DNA from: Allomuricauda sp.
Lineage (GTDB): Bacteria; Bacteroidota; Bacteroidia; Flavobacteriales; Flavobacteriaceae
Assembly (NCBI GenBank): GCA_017795045.1
Contig: CP051244.1
Coordinates: forward strand, 2,782,707 to 2,846,706
Length of the DNA: 64,000 bases
Direction: 5' to 3'
Shown here: positions 55,604-64,000 of the stretch, piece after piece
Position numbering within the stretch: position 1 is the first letter of the stretch
Layout: each line of letters begins with the position of its first letter
Notes under the pieces: model-generated
The model's database searches: none
What the model saw: the letters and a program-made list of their open reading frames with translations, nothing else
Told to the model about the DNA's origin: nothing
Position numbers and translations under genes: made by a program

Positions 55604-57709
55604 TTGAAAATTGGATATTTTACCATCGTCTTGATCCTTCTGGTGGGGTGCGCCCAAAACGCCCCAAGAAACGAGGACCCCTCAGCAGAAAAGATCGAGG
55701 CCATTAAGCAATTGATCGGTTCCGCACGGAACAGCACGGAGCTGCCTTTGGAAGAGCGCCGGCAGTTTTTGCAAAAGGCCCAGGAAATCACCTTCGCCTT
55801 GCGCAATGATACTTTATTGCTGAACAACCTTTCGGACATTTCCTTGGCCTACAAAGATCTTTCGGACTCCCTAAACTTCCGGAAGACCAACACGCAGGTC
55901 ATGTTCATGTCGGAAAAAGCGGAACTTTACACCATAATGGGAAATTCGCACTGGGATTTGGCCTCTTTTTTTAAAAACAATGAGGTTATGGACAGTGCTT
56001 TTTATCACTACCGAAGTGCCCACAAAAGTTTTGAGAAACTTCCCTCCGACTCTACATCCAGTTCCTTAAGAGCTAGGATTTTATATAGCATGGGGAAAAT
56101 ACAGGATTCCTACAATGATTATCTGGGCGCCGAAACCAGTGTCACGGATGCTTTACGGATCTTCTCCGATTTGGGGGATACCAAAAGGGTCTACAATTGT
56201 TACAATCTGTTGGGCATCATAGCCAGCGGCATGGACAATAGCGACAAGTCCTTGGAATACTTCCAAAAAGCCCGTTCCTATATAGACGATATGGAAGGCA
56301 TGGACCGCATAAAATATACGGAGCAGACCCAAAACAATATTGCCCATGAGTTTTTAAAGAAAGAGGATTACGGCCGCGCCAAGGTGGCCTTTGGGGAGCT
56401 GCTCCAAAACGAAGGTGTTTTTGCCCGGAACCCGGAACTGTATTCCCTATCCCTCTCCAGCAGGGCCTATTCCCTCTATAAGGATGAAAACGATCTGGAG
56501 AAATCCAAAAAGTTGTTGCAACAGGCCATAAGGATCAACGATAGTATTGATTATTCCTTTGACCAGCCAAGGGCCAAGCAATACTATGCCGAGATCTTGG
56601 CCGATCAGGGCGATACGGCCAACGCCATTACCTACGCCCAAGAATCCCGCGATCTGGCCAAACAGACCTATAACAACGATAGGCTTTTGGAGGTACTGCG
56701 CCTGCTCACCAAACTGGACAGCAATAACGCCGCGGCCTACTCCAACGAGTACTACGATCTTAACGAGACCATAAAGGCAGAGGAACGCACCAAACGGGAC
56801 AAGTTTGCCCGCATACGCATGGAAACCGATGAGATTGCCCAAGAAAATGTGGTCCTTACCCCCCAAAGCCAAATTTGGGCAGGGATATCTGTCTTGACCG
56901 TCATTTTTCTTTTGGGAGGTTACATCATCTCGGTACAGAAGATCAGCAACGACAGGTTAAAGTCCGAGGAAAAGCAGCAAAAGCTCAATCAAAAGGTCTA
57001 TGACCTCATGCTCCAGCAGCAGGGCAAATTTCAGGAAGGCAAACAATTGGAACAAAAACGTATTTCCGAAGAACTACACGATGGCGTCTTGGGCGAAATG
57101 CTGGGCATACGGCTCATTCTCAGCGCACTAAATAACAAGGATGACGAGGCCTCTGTGCGGAAGCGTAGCGATTTTCTGGAGCGTTTGCAGCATGTGGAGG
57201 AAGATATCCGTACCATTTCGCACGAACTGAACGATGCGGCCTATAAAAAATTTCATAATTTTATCTTATCCGTGGAAACCCTGCTCAGCGAAACAGAAGA
57301 TTCTTCCATGGCCAAATGCTCTTTAACGTACAGCAATGAGGTAAATTGGGACAGGCTCTGGATGGAGATCAAGATCAACGTGATACGGATCATCCAGGAA
57401 AGCTTGAAGAATTCGACCACCCATGGCCATTCCGAAAACATAAAGGTGAATTTTGACGTACAGGGCGAAAAATTGAAGGTGACCATCGCCGATGACGGAA
57501 TTGGTTTTGATGTGGACAAGGGCAAGAAGGGCATTGGCCTCAAGAACATTGCCTCCAGAGTGGAAAAGATAAAGGGAACCTTGACCGTGGACAGTACCAA
57601 GAACGTAGGGACCACCATTGTCGTTACAATTCCCTGTAAGTACGAAAAACTGGCTGCAGCCCCAAACACTGATGATGAAGATTTTGAACAACAAGTTATT
57701 AATGCCTAA
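55604..57709 (+). CDS. Lipoprotein TPR sensor histidine kinase
   Basis: 701 residues from a TTG start. Order: lipoprotein signal with LVGC (Cys16), TPR repeats on the outside (about residues 60-400), one membrane helix (424-444), a coiled coil, HisKA_3 dimerisation/phospho-acceptor H492 in EELHDGVLGE, and a HATPase domain (NSTTHGHSENI, ADDGIGFDV, KGIGLKNIASRV). This is a NarL-type kinase with a periplasmic TPR sensor, common in Bacteroidota. Its partner is the response regulator 21 bases downstream; the upstream small exported proteins are candidates for its signal. Confidence 0.93.
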   Translation: MKIGYFTIVLILLVGCAQNAPRNEDPSAEKIEAIKQLIGSARNSTELPLEERRQFLQKAQEITFALRNDTLLLNNLSDISLAYKDLSDSLNFRKTNTQVMFMSEKAELYTIMGNSHWDLASFFKNNEVMDSAFYHYRSAHKSFEKLPSDSTSSSLRARILYSMGKIQDSYNDYLGAETSVTDALRIFSDLGDTKRVYNCYNLLGIIASGMDNSDKSLEYFQKARSYIDDMEGMDRIKYTEQTQNNIAHEFLKKEDYGRAKVAFGELLQNEGVFARNPELYSLSLSSRAYSLYKDENDLEKSKKLLQQAIRINDSIDYSFDQPRAKQYYAEILADQGDTANAITYAQESRDLAKQTYNNDRLLEVLRLLTKLDSNNAAAYSNEYYDLNETIKAEERTKRDKFARIRMETDEIAQENVVLTPQSQIWAGISVLTVIFLLGGYIISVQKISNDRLKSEEKQQKLNQKVYDLMLQQQGKFQEGKQLEQKRISEELHDGVLGEMLGIRLILSALNNKDDEASVRKRSDFLERLQHVEEDIRTISHELNDAAYKKFHNFILSVETLLSETEDSSMAKCSLTYSNEVNWDRLWMEIKINVIRIIQESLKNSTTHGHSENIKVNFDVQGEKLKVTIADDGIGFDVDKGKKGIGLKNIASRVEKIKGTLTVDSTKNVGTTIVVTIPCKYEKLAAAPNTDDEDFEQQVINA

Positions 57710-57730
57710 ATCCTACACAAAATAGAACAC

Positions 57731-58408
57731 ATGAACACACTGAGAATATTGGCCATAGACGACCATGAAATGACCACTTTGGGATATAAATTCACCTTGG
57801 AGGCCATCACGTTAGATGACTATGATACCATTATTGTGGATACCACCAACACCTATGAGGAAGCGAAAAAACTCATTGAGGATTCCGTGAATTCCTTTAA
57901 ATACGACCTATTACTGCTTGATGTACAATTGCAGAATCCGGACGAAAGTAGCGAACAGCCCCAAACCGGGGAGGAATTGGGCATCTTGGCCCGAAAAATT
58001 GTGCCGGAGACCAAAATAGCCTTTATGTCCTCCTTTAGCGATAACTTTAGGATCAACGGCATTCTGAAGACCGTGGATCCGGACGGATATCTGGTAAAGA
58101 CGGACATAGACCCCAAAACCTTGAGGGAGGCCATTAAGACCGTAATTCAGAATCCGCCCTATTATTCTTCCAAGGCGTTGTCCGCCATACGGAAGAAAAT
58201 GTCCAACGATCTGGACATTGATGAGAAGGACCGACAGATTTTGTACCACCTTTCCAAAGGGACCAAGACCAAGGATCTTGAAAAATTCATACGGCTTTCC
58301 CCCTCTTCCATAGAGAACAGAAAACGACACATGAAAACTCTTTTTGGTACCGAGAACGAGAACGATCTTGCCTTGATTCTTGCCGCCAAAAACCGAGGAT
58401 TTATTTAG
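57731..58408 (+). CDS. NarL/FixJ-type response regulator
   Basis: 225 residues. The receiver is canonical: acidic pair D10/D11 (IDDHE), phospho-acceptor D64 (LLLLDVQL) and a lysine in GYLVKTDID. The C-terminal HTH (about 158-220; DEKDRQILYHLSKGTKTKDLEKFI, then SPSSIENRKRHMKTLF) is a divergent LuxR type. It is encoded 21 bases after the TPR kinase and is surely its partner. The insert QNPDESSEQPQTGEE after D64 is longer than usual. Confidence 0.93.
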   Translation: MNTLRILAIDDHEMTTLGYKFTLEAITLDDYDTIIVDTTNTYEEAKKLIEDSVNSFKYDLLLLDVQLQNPDESSEQPQTGEELGILARKIVPETKIAFMSSFSDNFRINGILKTVDPDGYLVKTDIDPKTLREAIKTVIQNPPYYSSKALSAIRKKMSNDLDIDEKDRQILYHLSKGTKTKDLEKFIRLSPSSIENRKRHMKTLFGTENENDLALILAAKNRGFI

Positions 58409-58585
58409 AGCGTTCTTTCCCTTTTTCTTCGGACCAAGGGAAATTGGTAACTGGTTTTTGCGGTTTATGCCGTAAAAAACCTACAAACTGTACAAAACCC
58501 CCAGAATTTTTAAGGATTTCCTTCAACCCTAAAAAAAAGATTCATTCTAACTTTAAGGGTAAAAAAAAATTAGAACACTTTTCAC

Positions 58586-59242
58586 ATGTCATTCCCAAAG
58601 AAAACCAACCTAAATTTCCACCTTGGCGGCTCACGAGTATATGAGGTCGCAAATGGGCTGGATGAGTTTCTGAAAGTCCTGGAAAGGGATTTTTTCGCAG
58701 AAGCCAAAGTACAGTGCAATTTTGATGCGGAGACCAAAAAAACCGATCTCGTACTCGGCATCCATCTCAACTTCGGAATTACCGAGAGTCTACATTATCT
58801 CAACAAAGGGTCATGGGGAGGAATGACGTTTACAGAACATAACACCTTGGCCTCCTCATCTTTTAAGGATGCCCTGTTGCGCTTGAACCAACAAAACTCC
58901 TATTCCATTGATATTGCGGAAATATCCTTTCATTTTAGGGACACTTCCGTTATTGTATCCAGACTGTACGATCAGAGCATTCCGCAACAACTGGGCGATA
59001 TCCTTCTGATGGTCAGCAAACATTTTGTGTACCTTACCAAAGGACTTACCGAAATGCCCTATGAAATATTTGTCCCGGTATTCGAGGATAAGGCCCAAAA
59101 GGCCGGGGAACCCCTACAAAAGCACAATGACTATTTTGACTTTTGGGGCCTATACTTTGAGGATGAAAAACAACACCAAGTAATGGTATACTCCCTTGAG
59201 GAAAGAAAGCTTAACCAAGATGACCTTTTCCTATTGGAGTAA
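58586..59242 (+). CDS. Conserved Flavobacteriia protein, unknown function
   Basis: 218 residues, no signal peptide or membrane helix. It starts SFPKKTNLNFHLGGSRVYEV and has strand-rich blocks (TDLVLGIHLNFGI, YSIDIAEISFHFRDT, HFVYLTKGLTEMPYEIFVPV). I do not recognise a domain. The gene lies 177 bases after the response regulator and ends before a strong terminator at 59264, so it is probably transcribed alone or as a weak tail of the signalling cluster. Confidence 0.65.
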   Translation: MSFPKKTNLNFHLGGSRVYEVANGLDEFLKVLERDFFAEAKVQCNFDAETKKTDLVLGIHLNFGITESLHYLNKGSWGGMTFTEHNTLASSSFKDALLRLNQQNSYSIDIAEISFHFRDTSVIVSRLYDQSIPQQLGDILLMVSKHFVYLTKGLTEMPYEIFVPVFEDKAQKAGEPLQKHNDYFDFWGLYFEDEKQHQVMVYSLEERKLNQDDLFLLE

Positions 59243-59263
59243 CACACTATATATCTCTTAAAT

Positions 59264-59300
59264 AAAAAAAGCGCTGTAAATTTTACAGCGCTTTTTTTTA
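59264..59300. terminator. Bidirectional terminator between the unknown gene and glyA
   Basis: Stem GCGCTGTAAA/TTTACAGCGC with A-rich and T-rich flanks; it serves both convergent genes. Confidence 0.9.
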
Positions 59301-59316
59301 TTTATAGACTTACTTG

Positions 59317-60591
59317 TTATGCTTTGAACAAAGGTCTTGACTTCATAAGCTCATTGACCTTTTTCCGTACTTGGGCAATATTGCCCTCATCTTCCGAATT
59401 GGTAAGCACTTGATCTATGAACTCCACGATAGTCTCCATATCTTCTTCCTTTAGCCCCCTAGTGGTGATGGCCGCAGTACCAAAACGAATACCTGAAGTG
59501 ATGAACGGTGATTGATCATCAAATGGAACCATGTTCTTATTCGCTGTGATGGCCGCAAGCTCCAAAGCTTTTTCGGCATCTTTTCCAGTGATGTTCTTGT
59601 TCCTTAGGTCGATGAGCATCATATGGTTGTCCGTACCTCCGGAGATTACTTTGTAATCCCGCTTCACAAAAGCCTTGGCCATGGCTTCGGCATTCTTTTT
59701 TACTTGGAGCATATAGTGTAGGAACTCATCGGTCAAGGCTTCACCAAAAGCCACTGCCTTGGCTGCGATGATGTGCTCCAAAGGTCCTCCTTGGTTTCCT
59801 GGGAAAACGGCCAAATCCAATAGGGCCGACATTTTTCTGAGGTTACCGTTCTTTAGTTTGATCCCAAATGGGTTGTCAAAGTTTTTCCCCATCAAAATAA
59901 GACCTCCCCTTGGGCCCCTCAAGGTTTTGTGGGTGGTTGTGGTCACGATATGGCAATGTGGAACAGGGTCGTTCAAGATGCCTTTTGCTATCAATCCTGC
60001 CGGGTGCGATATGTCCGCCATTAAAATGGCACCCACACTATCGGCAATTTCCCGGAAACGGGCAAAATCCATGTCACGCGAATAGGCGGAAGCCCCAGCA
60101 ATGATCAATTTGGGTTTTTCCCTTTCGGCAATCTCTTGGATCTTGTCGTAATTCAATGTTCCGGTTTCCTCATCCACCCCATAAAAAACGGGACGGTACA
60201 ACCTACCTGAAAAATTCACAGGCGAACCGTGGGTCAAATGCCCCCCATGTGCCAAATCAAAGCCCAAAATGGTATCCCCGGGCTTCAAGCACGCGTGGTA
60301 TACCGCGGCATTGGCCTGAGAACCGGAGTGCGGCTGTACGTTGGCATACTCGGCACCAAAAAGCTCTTTGGCCCTGTCTATGGCCAATTGCTCTACTTGA
60401 TCCACTACTTCACAACCTCCATAATAGCGCTTTCCGGGGTAACCCTCGGCATATTTGTTGGTCAATACCGATCCTGCGGCCTCCATTACTTGTGGGCTGG
60501 TAAAATTTTCGGAAGCGATCAGTTCCAATCCTTCTATTTGTCTATCCCTTTCCTGTGCTATCAGGTCAAAAATCTTCTGGTCTCTTTGCAT
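59317..60591 (-). CDS. glyA: Serine hydroxymethyltransferase
   Basis: PLP enzyme converting serine and THF to glycine and methylene-THF. It starts at the ATG giving [18 protein letters not shown] (424 residues; a longer frame to 60723 is not conserved). Blocks: [52 protein letters not shown], the cofactor lysine in [15 protein letters not shown] and the C-terminal [15 protein letters not shown]. The serine/one-carbon role links it with sdaA (serine breakdown) and panB (methylene-THF user), though not by position. Confidence 0.97.
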   Translation of the reverse strand: MQRDQKIFDLIAQERDRQIEGLELIASENFTSPQVMEAAGSVLTNKYAEGYPGKRYYGGCEVVDQVEQLAIDRAKELFGAEYANVQPHSGSQANAAVYHACLKPGDTILGFDLAHGGHLTHGSPVNFSGRLYRPVFYGVDEETGTLNYDKIQEIAEREKPKLIIAGASAYSRDMDFARFREIADSVGAILMADISHPAGLIAKGILNDPVPHCHIVTTTTHKTLRGPRGGLILMGKNFDNPFGIKLKNGNLRKMSALLDLAVFPGNQGGPLEHIIAAKAVAFGEALTDEFLHYMLQVKKNAEAMAKAFVKRDYKVISGGTDNHMMLIDLRNKNITGKDAEKALELAAITANKNMVPFDDQSPFITSGIRFGTAAITTRGLKEEDMETIVEFIDQVLTNSEDEGNIAQVRKKVNELMKSRPLFKA

Positions 60592-60841
60592 TTGGCAATT
60601 AAATTTAACAAGGGCTAAAATTACGAATTGCTTACTGAATAATTCCAAAAAAAAGGAACGAGTATGTGATTTTTTCAAACAGGGATCAACATTTTCCACT
60701 TTCGCATAACCTACTGAAAACAAGCTGTTTTAAGGTCATTTTACCGAACATATACTACCGTTCGTCCTTTTTCGTTTATAAGTTGTGGGTTTTTGGCACA
60801 GCTGTTGAAAACAATAACACAACCAATTAAATTCAACGACC

Positions 60842-62026
60842 ATGAAAAAAATTCTACTTTTTAGCATAATCACTCTTTTGGTCGCCTGTAGCGGTGTCAA
60901 GAAAACCTCTGAGGCCCTGAACTCAGGAAACTATGTCTCGGCCATGAACAGGGCCATAAAAAACCTTGCAGAGAACAAGACCAAAAAAGGCAACCAAACC
61001 TACATTATCCTATTGGAGGATGCTTTTGCCAAAAACACCCAAAGGGAGCAGTCAGAGATTTCATTTCTTCAGAACGATGGCAATCCGGCCAATCTGGAAA
61101 CCATTTACAACAAATATCTGCAGTTAAAGGAAATCCAACAACGCATCAGGCCCCTATTGCCCTTGACCCTTTATGAGGAAGGACGAGATGCGCGGTTCAG
61201 TTTTGTGAACTATGACGCCAAAATCCTGAACACCAAGGACGACCTTTCGGAACATCTATACAACAATGCCCTAGGACTACTTTCCAGTGCCCGGACCAAA
61301 GCAGACTATAGAGCTGCCTATGATGACTTGAACTACTTGCAGGAAATCAACCCTGGCTACAAGGCCACTGTTGCCAAAATGGATGAAGCCTACAATAAAG
61401 GACTGGAGTTTGTAAGGGTGGAGATCGCCAACCAGACCGAACAGATCATCCCAGAACGATTGGAGAATGAACTTTTGGACTTCAACGCTTTCGGTATTGA
61501 TAACTTTTGGTTGCAATATCATACCAATCCCTTGTCCAATGTAAAGTATGACTACGCCATGAACCTTGATTTTATGGAAATCAATGTTTCCCCGGAGCGC
61601 GTCAACGAGACCCAGATCATCAAGGAAAGACAGATCAAGGACGGTTGGGAATATCTATTGGACAGAAACGGAAATGTGGTGAAGGACAGCTTGGGCAACA
61701 AGATCAAAGTGGACAAAATGCGCACCGTGACCTGTAAGTTTTTCCAATTTACACAGAGCAAAAGTGCCCAAATTGGTGCCAAGGTCCGATTCACGGACCT
61801 AAGGAACGGGCAGGAAATCAACGCCTATCCCCTATCCAGTCAATTTGTGTTTGAACATATTTTCGCCAACTTTCAAGGCGATAAAAGAGCCTTGGAAGAT
61901 GACCTTTTGGTATACTTGAACGCGAGGGAGGTACCCTTCCCGTCCAACGAGCAAATGGTCTACGATGCCGGAGAAGACCTCAAGACACGCTTAAAAGGCA
62001 TTGTCTCAAAATATCAGTTCAATTAG
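60842..62026 (+). CDS. Lipoprotein of unknown function (helical repeats)
   Basis: 394 residues: signal MKKILLFSIITLLVACSG with lipobox Cys, then a helical region with TPR-like pairs (about residues 25-190, e.g. YVSAMNRAIKNLAENKTKKG, DYRAAYDDLNYLQEINPGYK) and a more strand-rich C-terminal half (about 195-390). No catalytic motif is seen. It is preceded by a 250-base gap with no gene and followed by a terminator. Confidence 0.72.
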   Translation: MKKILLFSIITLLVACSGVKKTSEALNSGNYVSAMNRAIKNLAENKTKKGNQTYIILLEDAFAKNTQREQSEISFLQNDGNPANLETIYNKYLQLKEIQQRIRPLLPLTLYEEGRDARFSFVNYDAKILNTKDDLSEHLYNNALGLLSSARTKADYRAAYDDLNYLQEINPGYKATVAKMDEAYNKGLEFVRVEIANQTEQIIPERLENELLDFNAFGIDNFWLQYHTNPLSNVKYDYAMNLDFMEINVSPERVNETQIIKERQIKDGWEYLLDRNGNVVKDSLGNKIKVDKMRTVTCKFFQFTQSKSAQIGAKVRFTDLRNGQEINAYPLSSQFVFEHIFANFQGDKRALEDDLLVYLNAREVPFPSNEQMVYDAGEDLKTRLKGIVSKYQFN

Positions 62027-62054
62027 AAAAAGGCCCCGAATCGGGGCTTTTTTT
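62026..62054. terminator. Terminator after the lipoprotein gene and ytxJ
   Basis: Stem GCCCCGA/TCGGGGC with A's before and seven T's after; works in both directions for the convergent genes. Confidence 0.9.
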
Positions 62055-62442
62055 ATAGGTAATCCCCAATATTGATATCCGTGATGGCCCCATGTGAGGT
62101 GTGAAAGGAAACTTTCCCTCCATTAACGATCAATAGTTGTGGGGATTCATGCCGTACGCTATACATGGAGGCAATGGCATTGGATATGTCGCGATGCGCA
62201 TGGATATCCAAAAAATAGGGGTCGCAGTGTCCTTCCCATTCATAGGAATCCTTGAACATACGCCACGTCATTCCACTGATACCACAGGTTGTGGAATGTT
62301 TAAAGATGAGTTGTGTCTTTTCTTTTGAACGTTCCTTTAATTCATCCAACTGCTCCAAGGTTGTCAAAGAAACCCAAGCCGATTTTGTATCTTTATTTGG
62401 AGCTTTCTCACGTTTTCCAAATACATTGTCAAATAATCCCAT
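62053..62442 (-). CDS. ytxJ: Bacillithiol-system redox protein YtxJ
   Basis: 129-residue thioredoxin-fold protein with the monothiol-type active site TTCGISGMTW (a CGIS motif in place of CXXC), matching YtxJ, which is linked to bacillithiol-dependent de-thiolation. It has a short N-terminal extension (FGKREKAPNKD). Bacillithiol is made in some Flavobacteriia, so this fits. A perfect -33/-7 promoter places the predicted transcription start at the ATG itself, so the mRNA is likely leaderless. Confidence 0.88.
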   Translation of the reverse strand: MGLFDNVFGKREKAPNKDTKSAWVSLTTLEQLDELKERSKEKTQLIFKHSTTCGISGMTWRMFKDSYEWEGHCDPYFLDIHAHRDISNAIASMYSVRHESPQLLIVNGGKVSFHTSHGAITDINIGDYL

Positions 62443-62446
62443 GCTG

Positions 62447-62477
62447 CAAATTTAGGAGATATGTCGAGCAGAACCAA
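62447..62477 (-). promoter_or_regulatory. Promoter of ytxJ (leaderless arrangement)
   Basis: Minus strand: TTG (62477-62475), 20-base spacer, TAAATTTG (62454-62447), then only GCTG reversed (4 bases) before the ATG at 62442. Confidence 0.65.
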
Positions 62478-62587
62478 AAACCTTACAACTGACGAAATGT
62501 CTTGCGTATCCGTGGATTTCACGCCATTTTGACGGTATGTTTTCTCTGGTAAGGTTGTTGACATCATCCATAAAAAAACAGTACACT

Positions 62588-64000
62588 ATGAACTTTAATA
62601 ATTTTACCATAAAATCCCAGGAAGCCATCCAAAGGGCCCAGCAATTGGCCCAGGAACATGGCCACCAACAAATAGAAAACGAACACCTTTTCAAGGCCAT
62701 TGCCGAGGTGGATGAAAACGTATTGCCGTTCATCCTAAAAAAACTGAATGTCAATACCTCCCTCGTCAATCAGATTTTGGACAAGGAACTACAGAGTTTC
62801 CCCAAAGTATCGGGAAGCGAGATCATGTTGTCCCGTGAGGGTGGAAAAACACTGAACGAAGCCAGTATCATTGCCAAAAAGATGGGGGATGAATTTGTGT
62901 CCGTGGAGCACCTGTTGCTGGCGGTCTTCAAATCAAAAAGTAAGATTGCCCAGATCCTAAAGGATCAAGGGGTAACCGAAAAAGACCTTACCGCTGCCAT
63001 TGAGGAGTTGCGCAAAGGAGGGAAAGTGACTTCCCAAAGTGCCGAGGAAACCTATAACTCCTTGGATAAATATGCCAAGAACCTTAACCAATTGGCCGAT
63101 AACGGCAAGTTGGACCCCGTTATTGGCAGGGACGAAGAAATTAGAAGGGTGTTGCAGATTTTGTCCCGACGTACCAAGAACAACCCCATGCTTGTGGGTG
63201 AACCCGGCGTGGGTAAGACCGCCATTGCCGAGGGATTGGCCCACAGGATCGTACAGGGTGATGTGCCTGAAAACCTAAAGGACAAGGTACTTTACTCCTT
63301 GGACATGGGCGCTCTGATCGCCGGAGCGAAGTACAAAGGTGAGTTTGAGGAGCGATTGAAGGCCGTCATTAAAGAGGTTACCTCCTCTGATGGTAATATT
63401 GTTCTCTTTATTGATGAGATCCACACCTTGGTAGGTGCCGGTGGAGGACAAGGGGCCATGGATGCCGCAAACATTTTGAAACCCGCCTTGGCCAGAGGGG
63501 AACTCCGGGCTATAGGGGCAACCACTTTGGACGAGTACCAAAAATATTTTGAGAAGGACAAGGCCTTGGAGCGAAGGTTCCAAAAAGTCATGGTGGATGA
63601 GCCCGATACGGAAAGTGCCATTTCCATCCTTCGGGGGATCAAGGAAAAATATGAGACCCATCACAAAGTACGTATCAAGGACGAGGCGGTAATTGGCGCC
63701 GTGGAACTTTCACAACGCTACATCACCAACCGGTTTTTGCCCGATAAGGCCATTGACCTTATGGACGAAGCCGCATCCAAATTGCGCATGGAAATCAACT
63801 CCAAGCCCGAGGAACTGGATGTGTTGGACCGAAAAATAATGCAGCTGGAAATTGAGATAGAGGCCATTAAGCGTGAAAACGACAAGGCAAAGTTGAAAAC
63901 CTTGAATTTGGAGCTGGCGAATCTCAAAGAGGAACGCAACGAAATTTTTGCACAATGGGAAAGCGAAAAAACCGTGGTGGACAATATCCAAAAGACCAAA
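62588..64000 (+). CDS. clpB: ATP-dependent disaggregase ClpB (5' part)
   Basis: Hsp100 that resolubilises aggregates with DnaK. The gene runs off the window; 471 codons are visible from the ATG at 62588 ([19 protein letters not shown]). N-terminal Clp_N repeats ([25 protein letters not shown]), the first AAA+ module with Walker [11 protein letters not shown], pore [12 protein letters not shown], Walker [10 protein letters not shown] and LERRFQ, then the start of the coiled-coil middle domain. The middle domain sets ClpB apart from ClpA/ClpC. A heat-shock partner, dnaK, lies elsewhere in this window. Confidence 0.97.
   Translation, partial: MNFNNFTIKSQEAIQRAQQLAQEHGHQQIENEHLFKAIAEVDENVLPFILKKLNVNTSLVNQILDKELQSFPKVSGSEIMLSREGGKTLNEASIIAKKMGDEFVSVEHLLLAVFKSKSKIAQILKDQGVTEKDLTAAIEELRKGGKVTSQSAEETYNSLDKYAKNLNQLADNGKLDPVIGRDEEIRRVLQILSRRTKNNPMLVGEPGVGKTAIAEGLAHRIVQGDVPENLKDKVLYSLDMGALIAGAKYKGEFEERLKAVIKEVTSSDGNIVLFIDEIHTLVGAGGGQGAMDAANILKPALARGELRAIGATTLDEYQKYFEKDKALERRFQKVMVDEPDTESAISILRGIKEKYETHHKVRIKDEAVIGAVELSQRYITNRFLPDKAIDLMDEAASKLRMEINSKPEELDVLDRKIMQLEIEIEAIKRENDKAKLKTLNLELANLKEERNEIFAQWESEKTVVDNIQKTK

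Noticed and set aside
60592..60841. Possible small gene or riboswitch upstream of the lipoprotein gene at 60842
   Set aside because: No open frame with a credible start, and no known riboswitch core or stable hairpin was recognised; it probably holds the two divergent promoters.

Overview
The window looks like a chromosome segment of a marine Flavobacteriaceae bacterium (Bacteroidota), close in flavour to Muricauda/Allomuricauda; the genus is only an impression. The signs are Bacteroidota-type promoters (TTG, 20-24 nt, TAnnTTTG), weak or absent Shine-Dalgarno sequences, TTG/GTG starts, many small lipoproteins, a DUF6952 gene, a TPR-type sensor kinase, a bacillithiol-system YtxJ and a short LeuA. 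I see no phage, insertion sequence or CRISPR. Gene density is high, with two stretches over 600 bases without an intact gene (26.0-26.7 kb and 33.6-34.2 kb).

Layout: 0-5.1 kb is a minus-strand operon (FMN reductase, pabB, tilS, dsbD). 5.3-8.5 kb holds an acyltransferase-like membrane protein, lipoamide dehydrogenase and a small membrane protein. 8.6-11.9 kb is an Lrp regulator divergent from a methionine-gamma-lyase-like enzyme and an NhaC antiporter. 12.1-20.0 kb is a plus-strand block for peroxide defence (peroxiredoxin, thioredoxin, DUF6952, tpx) followed by dgkA, ftsK, lolA, an LptF/G permease and ribBA. 20-25 kb holds an aminotransferase, a TauE exporter, tRNA-Ser(UGA), a nitroreductase, DoxX, CsaA and DUF4421. 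25.2-27.3 kb holds a PD40 surface protein and an orphan response regulator. 27.4-35.3 kb holds dnaK, sdaA, a TPR-SCO pair, a decayed duplicate of two neighbouring genes, a frameshifted STM3941-like gene and an NTF2-like gene. 35.3-45 kb holds panB, an RluA-type synthase, leuA-leuB, a TlpA-like lipoprotein, pheT and fasciclin. 45-54 kb holds an ABC-F ATPase, transaldolase, an SDR, the SRP RNA and a glutaminyl cyclase operon. 54.2-58.4 kb is a signalling cluster. 58.6-64 kb holds glyA, a lipoprotein, ytxJ and the start of clpB.

The most interesting parts are: (1) the signalling cluster at 54.2-58.4 kb, with a LytTR regulator whose receiver lacks its phospho-Asp, a triple 21-bp direct repeat, two small exported proteins, and a lipoprotein TPR kinase with a canonical response regulator; (2) a tandem duplication of sdaA plus an NTF2-like gene in which each copy lost the opposite gene, through deletions at short direct repeats; (3) an A8-tract frameshift in the STM3941-like gene; (4) a second orphan response regulator with Glu at the phospho-acceptor site, next to a 600-bp gene-poor segment bounded by a 16-bp inverted repeat; (5) a RibBA whose GTP-cyclohydrolase half has no zinc cysteines; (6) two genes whose promoters predict leaderless mRNAs.
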